From assembly GCA_017509985.1 (NCBI GenBank), contig JAFWOE010000003.1, positions 1 through 64,000 of the forward strand: 64,000 nt of DNA. The letters run 5' to 3'. The notes beneath the pieces are model-generated. The model ran no database searches, was not told the origin of the DNA, and saw only the letters and a list, made by a program, of their open reading frames with translations. How positions within the stretch are numbered: the first letter of the stretch is position 1; the number at the start of each line of letters is the position of its first letter. Both the position numbers and the translations under genes were made by a program. Shown here one piece after another: positions 25,384-33,490 of this stretch. This DNA comes from Lachnospiraceae bacterium. GTDB taxonomy: Bacteria > Bacillota > Clostridia > Lachnospirales > Lachnospiraceae.

Positions 25384-28270
25384 CGCTTATGAAATAATAC
25401 GTACGGAAGAGCTGCCCGACGTTCAGTCTGTGGGCACTCTTTTAAGGCATAAAAAGACAGGGGCCAGGGTGGCGATCCTGTCCAATGACGATGATAATAA
25501 AGTGTTTGATATCGCTTTCCGCACACCTCCGGCCGATTCTACCGGAGTTGCTCATATCATTGAGCATTCGGTCCTCTGCGGATCGGAAAAGTTTCCGCTG
25601 AAGGATCCTTTTGTCGAACTGGCGAAGGGATCGCTGAATACGTTCCTGAACGCCCTGACCTACCCGGATAAGACCATGTACCCGGTGGCAAGCTGCAACG
25701 ACCAGGACCTCAAAAATCTTATGGAGGTCTATCTGGACGCGGTGTTCTTCCCCGCGATCTATAAGAACGAGAATATCTTCCTCCAGGAAGGCTGGCATTA
25801 TCATCTGGAAAAAGAAGAGGACGACCTGACGGTCAACGGCGTCGTCTACAACGAGATGAAAGGTGCCTTCTCCACAGCGGAAGCGGTGCTGGAACGAAGC
25901 GTCTTTTCTGCCCTGTTCCCGGATACGGCCTACGGCGTGGAATCGGGAGGGGATCCGAAGAATATACCGGATCTTACCTATGAACAGTTTCTGGAATTCC
26001 ACAGAACGTATTATCATCCTTCAAACAGTTTCATTTATCTTTACGGCAATATGGATATGGAAGAACGCCTCGACTGGATCGACCGGGAATACTTAAGCCG
26101 TTTTGATGCGCTTGAAGTGGATTCCCGGATCGGCATTCAGAAGCCGTTTGAAGAGCCGAAGGAGCTTGTGTCCGAATATCCGGTGCTGGATGACGAACCG
26201 ATGGAAGACAACACGTATCTGAACATGAGTATCGTTGCGGCGGACGGATGCGACGTGCTGACCAATACCGCCTTTGCCGTGCTGGAATATGTTCTTCTGG
26301 ATTCTCCGGGTGCACCTGTCAAACAGGCCCTTCTGGATGCCGGTATCGGCAAAGACGTGGACGGATCTTTCCAGGACGGGCTGCTTCAGACGTTCTTTTC
26401 CATCGACGCGAAATACGCGAACCCCGAAGATACGGAAGCATTTCAAAAGGTGATCTTCGAGACGCTGAACAAATGCGCGGATGAAGGCCTGGATGAAAAA
26501 GCCCTGAGGGCTGCGATCAATTATTACGAATTCCGTTTCCGTGAGGCAGACTACTCGGTCTATCCGAAGGGGCTGATCTACGGAATGAATATGTATGACA
26601 CCTGGATCTATGATGAAGACAGGCCGTTCGAGTACTTGAAGATGCTCGGCGTTTTTGAGGAGCTCAAGAAGAGGATCGGCACCGGCTATTATGAAGGACT
26701 GATCCGTGAAAAACTGATCAATAATCCGCACCGTCTGGTTACGACGCTGAAACCGAAGCGCGGTCTCGCAAAAGAGGAAGAGGAGAAGCTGGCTGCCCGT
26801 CTGGCGGAATACAAGGCTTCTCTGAGCGAGGAGGAGATCCGGGCAATAGCCGGCCGGACAAAGGCATTAAAGGAGTTCCAGGATTCGGAAGAGGATCCCT
26901 CCTGCCTGCCGTCGCTGAAACGGTCCGATCTGGACCGGAAGACGCCGATCGTACTGAAGACCGAAGAGCTGGAAAGCGAAGGGACAAAGATCCTCCATCA
27001 CGATTATAAGACCAACGGGATCGCTTATCTGACGCTTCTGTTTGACGCGGATTCGGTTCCCGATCACTGGCTCCCGCATCTCAGCCTTTTAAAAGCCGTG
27101 CTCGGCTATGTCGATACAGAGCATTACTCTTACAGGGATCTCTCCAACGAGATCAACGCCCGTATCGGCGGGCTGAACTGCGGCGTGCAGAATACCCTTA
27201 CAAAAGACGGAACGGAAAAACGGTTCTTCGGCATCCGGTCCAAATATCTGTATCCTGAGCAAAATTTCGTGTTTGACATGATCCGGGAGATTCTTCTGAC
27301 ATCGGATCTTTCGGATGACAAGAGAATGTACACGATCATTTCCCGGCAGAAGGCTTCCTATCAGGTATCGCTTTCCCAGGCCGGCCATATGACGGCCGTA
27401 CAGCGTGCCGCGGCAGGCTCTTCTTCCGCGAACGCGTTCCAGGAACTGGTTTCCGGCATCGAGTATTACCGTTTCCTGGAGGAGCTTTTTGAAGATTTTG
27501 ACAATAAAAAAGAAGAATTAAGGTCCGTCTTTAAGACGCTGATCGGGATGATCTTTACCGGCAGCAGCTTTATCGCGGATATCACAGCCGAAGAAGAGGG
27601 GCTGTCCGGACTTGCAAAAAACATCGAAGGCCTTAAGTCCGTGCTCGGAAAAGGCGGGGAAGCGGTCGAAAAGGATACCTGGAGCCCGAAATACAAGAAA
27701 GAGGCGTTCCGGACTTCCGGCCAGGTTCAGTTTGTAGCAACGGTCGGAAACTTCAGGGACAAAGGCTATGAGTACACCGGGGTGCTTCAGGTGCTCCGTA
27801 CGATGATGAATTACGATTATCTCTGGATGAATATCCGGGTAAAAGGCGGAGCCTACGGCTGCATGAGCGGCTTCCGGCGCTCGGGCGATTCGTATCTTGT
27901 ATCTTACAGGGATCCGCATCTTCAGAATACGCTGGACGTATTCGCTGGGCTTCCGGATTATCTTCGGAGCTTTACCGCGGATGACGAGGTCATGACCCGG
28001 TATATCATCGGGACGATCAGCACGCTGGATACGCCCAGAAACGCCAGCGCCTGCGGGACAATGGCTATGGATGCGTATTTCCGGGGCCTGACGATTGAAG
28101 AGATCCAGAAGGAAAGAGATGAAGTCCTTAACACGGACGACTCGAAGATCCGAGCCCTTGCGGATATGCTGGAAGCGGCTCTCGATCAGAGCCGGATCTG
28201 TGTAGTCGGAAGCGAGTCCGCCGTAGAAAAGCATAAAGAACTGTTTGAAGATATTCAGGCGCTTGTCTGA
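25376..28270 (+). CDS. M16C (presequence-protease-like) metallopeptidase
   Basis: A 964-residue insulinase-family zinc peptidase of the M16C/PreP group. The inverted zinc motif HXXEH is His60-Ile-Ile-Glu63-His64 in VAHIIEHSVLCGS, with the third ligand probably Glu160 in VVYNEMKGAFS. Two halves of the closed-shell fold are present, and the second half holds the Arg/Tyr pair region as LWMNIRVKGGAYGCMSGF. Length agrees with the family. Such enzymes degrade short unstructured peptides in a closed chamber. No signal peptide is seen, so it is cytoplasmic. It overlaps the preceding GT2 by 8 bases and leads into era after 12 bases. Confidence 0.93.
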   Translation: MFDAYEIIRTEELPDVQSVGTLLRHKKTGARVAILSNDDDNKVFDIAFRTPPADSTGVAHIIEHSVLCGSEKFPLKDPFVELAKGSLNTFLNALTYPDKTMYPVASCNDQDLKNLMEVYLDAVFFPAIYKNENIFLQEGWHYHLEKEEDDLTVNGVVYNEMKGAFSTAEAVLERSVFSALFPDTAYGVESGGDPKNIPDLTYEQFLEFHRTYYHPSNSFIYLYGNMDMEERLDWIDREYLSRFDALEVDSRIGIQKPFEEPKELVSEYPVLDDEPMEDNTYLNMSIVAADGCDVLTNTAFAVLEYVLLDSPGAPVKQALLDAGIGKDVDGSFQDGLLQTFFSIDAKYANPEDTEAFQKVIFETLNKCADEGLDEKALRAAINYYEFRFREADYSVYPKGLIYGMNMYDTWIYDEDRPFEYLKMLGVFEELKKRIGTGYYEGLIREKLINNPHRLVTTLKPKRGLAKEEEEKLAARLAEYKASLSEEEIRAIAGRTKALKEFQDSEEDPSCLPSLKRSDLDRKTPIVLKTEELESEGTKILHHDYKTNGIAYLTLLFDADSVPDHWLPHLSLLKAVLGYVDTEHYSYRDLSNEINARIGGLNCGVQNTLTKDGTEKRFFGIRSKYLYPEQNFVFDMIREILLTSDLSDDKRMYTIISRQKASYQVSLSQAGHMTAVQRAAAGSSSANAFQELVSGIEYYRFLEELFEDFDNKKEELRSVFKTLIGMIFTGSSFIADITAEEEGLSGLAKNIEGLKSVLGKGGEAVEKDTWSPKYKKEAFRTSGQVQFVATVGNFRDKGYEYTGVLQVLRTMMNYDYLWMNIRVKGGAYGCMSGFRRSGDSYLVSYRDPHLQNTLDVFAGLPDYLRSFTADDEVMTRYIIGTISTLDTPRNASACGTMAMDAYFRGLTIEEIQKERDEVLNTDDSKIRALADMLEAALDQSRICVVGSESAVEKHKELFEDIQALV

Positions 28271-28282
28271 AAAGGAGGCCGG

Positions 28283-29185
28283 ATGGCAGAGAATACAAAG
28301 TCGGGGATCGTTGCGCTGATCGGCAGGCCGAACGTCGGCAAATCCACTTTAATGAATCACCTGATCGGGCAGAAGATCGCCATCACCAGCCGCAAGCCCC
28401 AGACGACAAGGAACCGCATACAGACTGTGTATACCGATGAACGGGGACAGATCATATTCACGGATACGCCGGGCATCCATAAGGCTAAAAACAGACTGGG
28501 GGAATACATGGTCAGCGCAGCTTATTCCACGATCGAGGACGCGGATGCCGTACTGATGCTCGTAGAGCCGGATGACCATATCGGCGGGATGGACGCCGCG
28601 ATCTTAAAAGCGCTGAAACGGGTGAAATCCCCGGTGATCCTTGTGATCAACAAAGTGGACAAAGTGAAAAAATCCGAGATCCCGGCGGTGATAAAGCTGT
28701 TCAGTGAGGAAATGCGCTTTGATCATGTAGTGCCGGTAAGCGCGCTTCTGGGTAGGAACCTGGACACGCTTCTGGACGTGATCTTCGAGTGCCTGCCTTA
28801 TGGCCCCATGTACTATGATGAAGACACGGTAACGGACCAGCCCATGAGGCAGATCGTTGCCGAGCTGATCCGCGAAAAGGCCCTGCGCTGTCTGGGAGAA
28901 GAGATCCCGCACGGCATCGCAGTTACGGTGGAAAGGATGGAAGAGCGGCAGAGCGGCCTGACGGATATCGATGCGAATATCGTCTGCGAGAAGGATTCCC
29001 ACAAAGGGATCATAATCGGAAAAGGCGGAAGCAAACTGAAAGAGATCGGCACCCTGGCCCGGGAAGAGATCGAAGAGCTTCTGGAGGGCAGGGTGAATTT
29101 AAAACTCTGGGTCAAAGTCCGGACGAACTGGCGCGACTCGGACGTCCTGCTTAAGAATTACGGGTATGATAAGAATAAGCAATGA
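28283..29185 (+). CDS. era: Era GTPase
   Basis: A 300-residue Era, the GTPase that binds the 3' end of 16S rRNA during 30S maturation. G1 is GRPNVGKSTLMNHLIG, followed by TSRKPQTTRNRI (switch I), G3 DTPGIHKAKN and G4 NKVDKV. The KH RNA-binding domain has IGKGGSKLKEIG, and the chain ends with LWVKVRTNWRDSDVLLKNYGY, the family C-terminus. AAGGAGG is 7 bases upstream. The stop overlaps the recO start (ATGA), the usual era-recO pair. Confidence 0.97.
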   Translation: MAENTKSGIVALIGRPNVGKSTLMNHLIGQKIAITSRKPQTTRNRIQTVYTDERGQIIFTDTPGIHKAKNRLGEYMVSAAYSTIEDADAVLMLVEPDDHIGGMDAAILKALKRVKSPVILVINKVDKVKKSEIPAVIKLFSEEMRFDHVVPVSALLGRNLDTLLDVIFECLPYGPMYYDEDTVTDQPMRQIVAELIREKALRCLGEEIPHGIAVTVERMEERQSGLTDIDANIVCEKDSHKGIIIGKGGSKLKEIGTLAREEIEELLEGRVNLKLWVKVRTNWRDSDVLLKNYGYDKNKQ

Positions 29186-29847
29186 GTGAGATCCTGAAAG
29201 TTACCGGAACGATCCTGTCGGCCGCGCCGCAGGGAGATTCCGATAAAAGAATAGTGATCGAGACCTGTGAGCTCGGCAAGATCACAGCCTTTGCAAGAGG
29301 CTGCAGAAGACCGGGGAGCCCTCTGCTTGCAGCGGCGGACCCTTTTGTTACAGGGACTTTTTCGGTCGTGCCGGGGCGCAGTGCCTACCGCCTCGCGGAG
29401 GCGGAAGTCAGGGAATACTTCCGTGAACTGGCGAATGAACAGCCGGGTGTCTACACCGGCTTTTACTTTCTGGACCTGGTAGATTACTACGGAAGAGAAG
29501 GCATGGACGGAACTGACATGCTCAACCATCTGTATCTTTCTTTGAAAGCGCTTCTTAATAAAAGCCTGGGCAACGAACTTGTCCGGAGGATCTTCGAACT
29601 GCGCCTTTTCTCCATCAACGGCGACTATGCACCGGATCCGGATACGATGGACAGTTCCATGCTTTCGATCGTTCAGTACATCTGTTATGCGCCGCTTGGA
29701 AAATTATTTACTTTCACACTTGAGGATGATAAAATAATAAAGTTATCCCGCATAGCGGATAAAGCACGCAGACAGATAATGGACAGAGAACCACGAAGCC
29801 TGAAGATCATGGAAAGCTTTCAGGCTTTTGCGGAGGAACACGAATGA
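29182..29847 (+). CDS. recO: DNA repair protein RecO
   Basis: A 221-residue RecO, which helps load RecA in RecF-pathway recombination. The N-terminal OB-fold has VTGTILSAAPQGDSDKRIVIET and GKITAFARGCRRP; the helical C-terminal domain has LRLFSINGDYAPDP. It is slightly short for the family and lacks the Cys-rich zinc-binding patch that many Firmicute RecO proteins carry after GYAP. Overlaps with both neighbours by 4 bases show tight coupling to era and to the ABC exporter. Identity rests on the fold wording and the era neighbour. Confidence 0.85.
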   Translation: MSEILKVTGTILSAAPQGDSDKRIVIETCELGKITAFARGCRRPGSPLLAAADPFVTGTFSVVPGRSAYRLAEAEVREYFRELANEQPGVYTGFYFLDLVDYYGREGMDGTDMLNHLYLSLKALLNKSLGNELVRRIFELRLFSINGDYAPDPDTMDSSMLSIVQYICYAPLGKLFTFTLEDDKIIKLSRIADKARRQIMDREPRSLKIMESFQAFAEEHE

Positions 29848-31595
29848 TCAGGACCCTTGCCGGGCATATAAAAGAATATAAAAGAGACAGCCTGCTTACG
29901 CCTGTTTTCATGATCGCGGAAGTTGTTGTCGACATGATCATTCCCTATCTCATGGCTTCGATCATCGACAACGGCATCGATAAGGGCGACATGGGGCATA
30001 TCTTAAAGATCGGCGGGCTGATGCTGGTCATGGCAGCCTTCGGCCTTGCTTCCGGTATGCTTGGCGGGGCGCTTTCGGCAAGGGCATCCGCAGGACTTGC
30101 CAAGAATCTGCGGAAAGCCATGTTCCGGAATATCCAGACCTATTCTTTTTCAAATATCGACCGGTTCAGCACAGCAAGCCTTGTAACAAGGCTTACAACG
30201 GACGTAACGAATATTCAGAACGCGTATCAGATGATCTTAAGGATGATGATCCGTGCGCCGTTTTCCCTTATCATCGCCATGATCATGGCCTATACGATCA
30301 GCGCAAGGCTGGCAAATATCTATCTGATCGCGATCTGCATCCTCGCCGTGATCATTGTTATCCTTCTCAAGATCGCTGTCCCGAGATTCAAGGCTGCGTT
30401 CCCGAAATACGACGCTCTCAATGAAAGCATCCAGGAAAACGTTACGGGCATCCGTGTTGTAAAAGCCTATGTCCGTGAAGATCATGAGATCGGCAAATTC
30501 AAAAGCGCAAGCATGGGGATCTATAAGGCATTTACCAGGGCAGAGCGCATCATAAGCACGGCGCCGGCGATCATGACCGCTGCGGTCTATTCCTGCATTC
30601 TGATCATAAGCTGGCTGGGTGCCAATATGATCGTTGTCAACGATCTTACCACCGGTCAGCTGATGAGCCTTCTGACCTACTGTATGAATATCCTCATGAG
30701 TCTGATGATACTTTCTGTGAGCTTTGTTATGGTCACCATGTCGGAAGCCAGTGCCGAAAGGATCTGTGAAGTACTGAATGAGGTCAGCGATCTGCAGAAT
30801 CCGGCGGATCCGGTCTATGAAGTGAAAGACGGAAGCGTCTGCTTTAATAATGTTGAATTCAGTTATCACAAGACCAGTGAAGAGCCGGTCCTGCGCGATA
30901 TTAATCTGGAGATCCGTTCCGGGGAGACCATAGGCATCGTCGGAGGCACCGGCAGCGCCAAGACCTCGCTCATAAACCTGATCTCGCGTCTTTATGATGT
31001 GGATAAAGGGGAAGTACTGGTCGGCGGACTGGATGTCCGCAAGTATGATATGGACACTCTCCGCAATAAAGTTGCGGTCGTCCTGCAGAAAAACGAACTG
31101 TTTTCGGGCACCATCCTGGAAAACCTCCGGTGGGGAAACGAAAACGCCACACTGGAAGAATGCAGACACGCCTGCAGGCTTGCCTGTGCGGATGATTTTA
31201 TCATGAGCATGCCGAACGGCTATAATACAAGAATCGAGCAGGGCGGTACGAATGTGTCCGGCGGACAGAAACAGCGTATCTGTATTGCCAGGGCTCTGCT
31301 GAAGCAGCCGAAGATCCTGATCCTCGACGATTCCACGAGTGCGGTCGATACCGCGACCGACGCCAGGATCCGCAGGTCCTTCCGTGAAGAACTGCCGGAT
31401 ATCACAAAGATCATCATCGCACAGAGAATATCCAGCGTTCAGGACGCCGACCGGATCATTGTCATGAACGAAGGCAGGGTCGATGCCTTTGATACCCATG
31501 AGAATCTTGTTGTGAACAACGAGATATACAAAGAAGTCTACGAATCCCAGACTAACGGAAACGGAGACTTTGATGAGGCGGGAGGTGAGCTGTAA
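29844..31595 (+). CDS. Heterodimeric ABC exporter subunit with degenerate site
   Basis: A 583-residue half-transporter: six membrane helices (residues about 15-310), then an ATPase domain. Walker A reads VGGTGSAKTSLINL, the signature is VSGGQKQR, and Walker B is ILILDDSTSAVD, with Asp in place of the catalytic Glu. That Glu-to-Asp change, paired with a normal partner next door, is the hallmark of TM287/288 and BmrCD-like heterodimeric exporters. The ATG overlaps the recO stop. Cargo unknown: the family covers drugs, lipids and peptides. Located in the cytoplasmic membrane. Confidence 0.9.
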   Translation: MIRTLAGHIKEYKRDSLLTPVFMIAEVVVDMIIPYLMASIIDNGIDKGDMGHILKIGGLMLVMAAFGLASGMLGGALSARASAGLAKNLRKAMFRNIQTYSFSNIDRFSTASLVTRLTTDVTNIQNAYQMILRMMIRAPFSLIIAMIMAYTISARLANIYLIAICILAVIIVILLKIAVPRFKAAFPKYDALNESIQENVTGIRVVKAYVREDHEIGKFKSASMGIYKAFTRAERIISTAPAIMTAAVYSCILIISWLGANMIVVNDLTTGQLMSLLTYCMNILMSLMILSVSFVMVTMSEASAERICEVLNEVSDLQNPADPVYEVKDGSVCFNNVEFSYHKTSEEPVLRDINLEIRSGETIGIVGGTGSAKTSLINLISRLYDVDKGEVLVGGLDVRKYDMDTLRNKVAVVLQKNELFSGTILENLRWGNENATLEECRHACRLACADDFIMSMPNGYNTRIEQGGTNVSGGQKQRICIARALLKQPKILILDDSTSAVDTATDARIRRSFREELPDITKIIIAQRISSVQDADRIIVMNEGRVDAFDTHENLVVNNEIYKEVYESQTNGNGDFDEAGGEL

Positions 31596-33487
31596 TGGCA
31601 GGACCGCGTCAGCAGGGATTTGGAATGAAAAGCACTGTCGAAAATCCGATAAAGGTTCTTGGAACGATCATTGCCTACATCTTCCGTTATTACAGGATAA
31701 GATATATCTTTACCCTTGTGCTTATTATTGTCAGCGTTTTCAGCACTGTCCAGGGCACCATGTTCATGAAGACGCTGATCGACGACTATATCATACCGAT
31801 GATCGGAGCGGAGTCCCCGGATTTCGGGCCTCTTATCGCAGCGATCACCCGGGTGGCCGTATTTTACGCTGCCGGCGTGCTGGCTACGTTCCTCCGGGCG
31901 TTTATCATGGTGCACATTACACAGGGAACGCTCCTTCATATACGAGACGATATGTTTGAGCATATGGAACGGCTCCCGATCCGTTATTTTGACAGCAATA
32001 CCCGAGGCGATATCATGTCCATGTATACGAACGACGTGGACACACTGAGAATGCTCATAGACCAGAGCATACCCCAGATCCTCAACAGCGGGTTCACGAT
32101 CGTATCGGTAATCATCAGCATGTTCATTTTAAGCGTTCCGCTGACCTTGGTGTCCCTCGCAATGGTGGGAGTCATCTTCCTGGTTTCGAAAAAAACCGCC
32201 GGGGACAGCGGAAAGTACTTCATGGCGCAGCAGAATTCCATCGGAAAACTGAACGGTTTCGTTGAGGAGATGATGGCCGGTGAAAAAGTCGTTAAAGTGT
32301 TCTGCCATGAAGACAAGGCTGTCGAGGAATTTGAAAAGCTCAACGAGCAATGGTTTGAAAGTTCATACAGGGCACATAAATATGCAAACTATATGGGGCC
32401 GATCAATGCTCAGCTGGGATACTTAAGTTATGTTCTCTGTGCCATAATCGGCGGCCTGCTGACCATAACCGGTTTTACCGGGCTGACGATCGGAGGACTG
32501 GCCAGCTTTCTGACGTTCAACCGTAGTTTCACTATGCCGATCTTCCAGGTCAGCATGCAGCTGAATTCCATCGTCATGGCCCTTGCCGGTGCGGAAAGGA
32601 TCATGAAACTGCTGGAAGAACCGGTAGAAGAAGATGACGGGCATATCAATCTTGTACGAGTGCACAAGGAAAACGATACCCTGACCGAGTGTGAAGAGCG
32701 TACCGGGCACTGGGCATGGAAAGATGACAGGGCCGGCGGAACGCTTTCGGAGCAGCGCGGAGAGATCGTCTTCGATAACGTGGATTTCAGTTACCGGCCG
32801 GAAAAACAGATCCTGTATGACATCTGCATGTATGCGAAACCGGGCCAGAAGATCGCTTTTGTCGGGACGACCGGTGCCGGGAAAACGACGATCATCAATC
32901 TGATCAACCGCTTCTACGACATACAGGACGGAACCATCACCTACGACGGACACAGCATTTCCGAGATCCATAAAGGCGAACTGAGAAGATCCCTCGGGAT
33001 GGTGCTTCAGGAAACGGCCCTGTTCAGCGGGACCATTAGGGAGAACATCAGGTACGGAAGACTGGATGCGACGGATGAAGAAGTTGTGGAAGCCGCAAAG
33101 CTGGCGAATGCGGACTACTTTATACGAAGGCTTCCGGAAGGGTATGATACCGTGATAACAGGCAACGGGGCATCCCTGAGCCAGGGGCAGCGGCAGCTGC
33201 TGTCGATCGCAAGGGTTGCCGTGGCAAACCCGCCTGTACTGATCCTCGATGAGGCGACGAGCTCCATCGATACCAGAACGGAACGGATCGTGCAGAGCGG
33301 GATGGACAGACTGATCAAAGGCAGAACCAGTTTTGTTATAGCTCACAGGCTTTCGACGGTACGGAATGCGGACTGCATCATGGTACTGGAAGCGGGCCGG
33401 ATCATTGAACGGGGCACGCACGAACAGCTTCTGGAGCTCAAAGGAAAGTATTATCAGCTGTATACAGGAAGTGAAAACAAGGAGTAA
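31595..33487 (+). CDS. Heterodimeric ABC exporter subunit with consensus site
   Basis: A 630-residue half-transporter sharing one base with its partner (TAATG). Six membrane helices occupy about residues 25-330. A charged insertion of about 50 residues after EEPVEEDDGH precedes the ATPase domain. Walker A is VGTTGAGKTTIINL, the signature is LSQGQRQL (SQGQ as in TM288), and Walker B is LILDEATSSID with the catalytic Glu present. With the degenerate partner it should form one asymmetric exporter. The ribosome site of the following fusion gene lies in its last codons, tying that gene to this operon. Confidence 0.92.
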   Translation: MAGPRQQGFGMKSTVENPIKVLGTIIAYIFRYYRIRYIFTLVLIIVSVFSTVQGTMFMKTLIDDYIIPMIGAESPDFGPLIAAITRVAVFYAAGVLATFLRAFIMVHITQGTLLHIRDDMFEHMERLPIRYFDSNTRGDIMSMYTNDVDTLRMLIDQSIPQILNSGFTIVSVIISMFILSVPLTLVSLAMVGVIFLVSKKTAGDSGKYFMAQQNSIGKLNGFVEEMMAGEKVVKVFCHEDKAVEEFEKLNEQWFESSYRAHKYANYMGPINAQLGYLSYVLCAIIGGLLTITGFTGLTIGGLASFLTFNRSFTMPIFQVSMQLNSIVMALAGAERIMKLLEEPVEEDDGHINLVRVHKENDTLTECEERTGHWAWKDDRAGGTLSEQRGEIVFDNVDFSYRPEKQILYDICMYAKPGQKIAFVGTTGAGKTTIINLINRFYDIQDGTITYDGHSISEIHKGELRRSLGMVLQETALFSGTIRENIRYGRLDATDEEVVEAAKLANADYFIRRLPEGYDTVITGNGASLSQGQRQLLSIARVAVANPPVLILDEATSSIDTRTERIVQSGMDRLIKGRTSFVIAHRLSTVRNADCIMVLEAGRIIERGTHEQLLELKGKYYQLYTGSENKE

Positions 33488-33490
33488 AAA

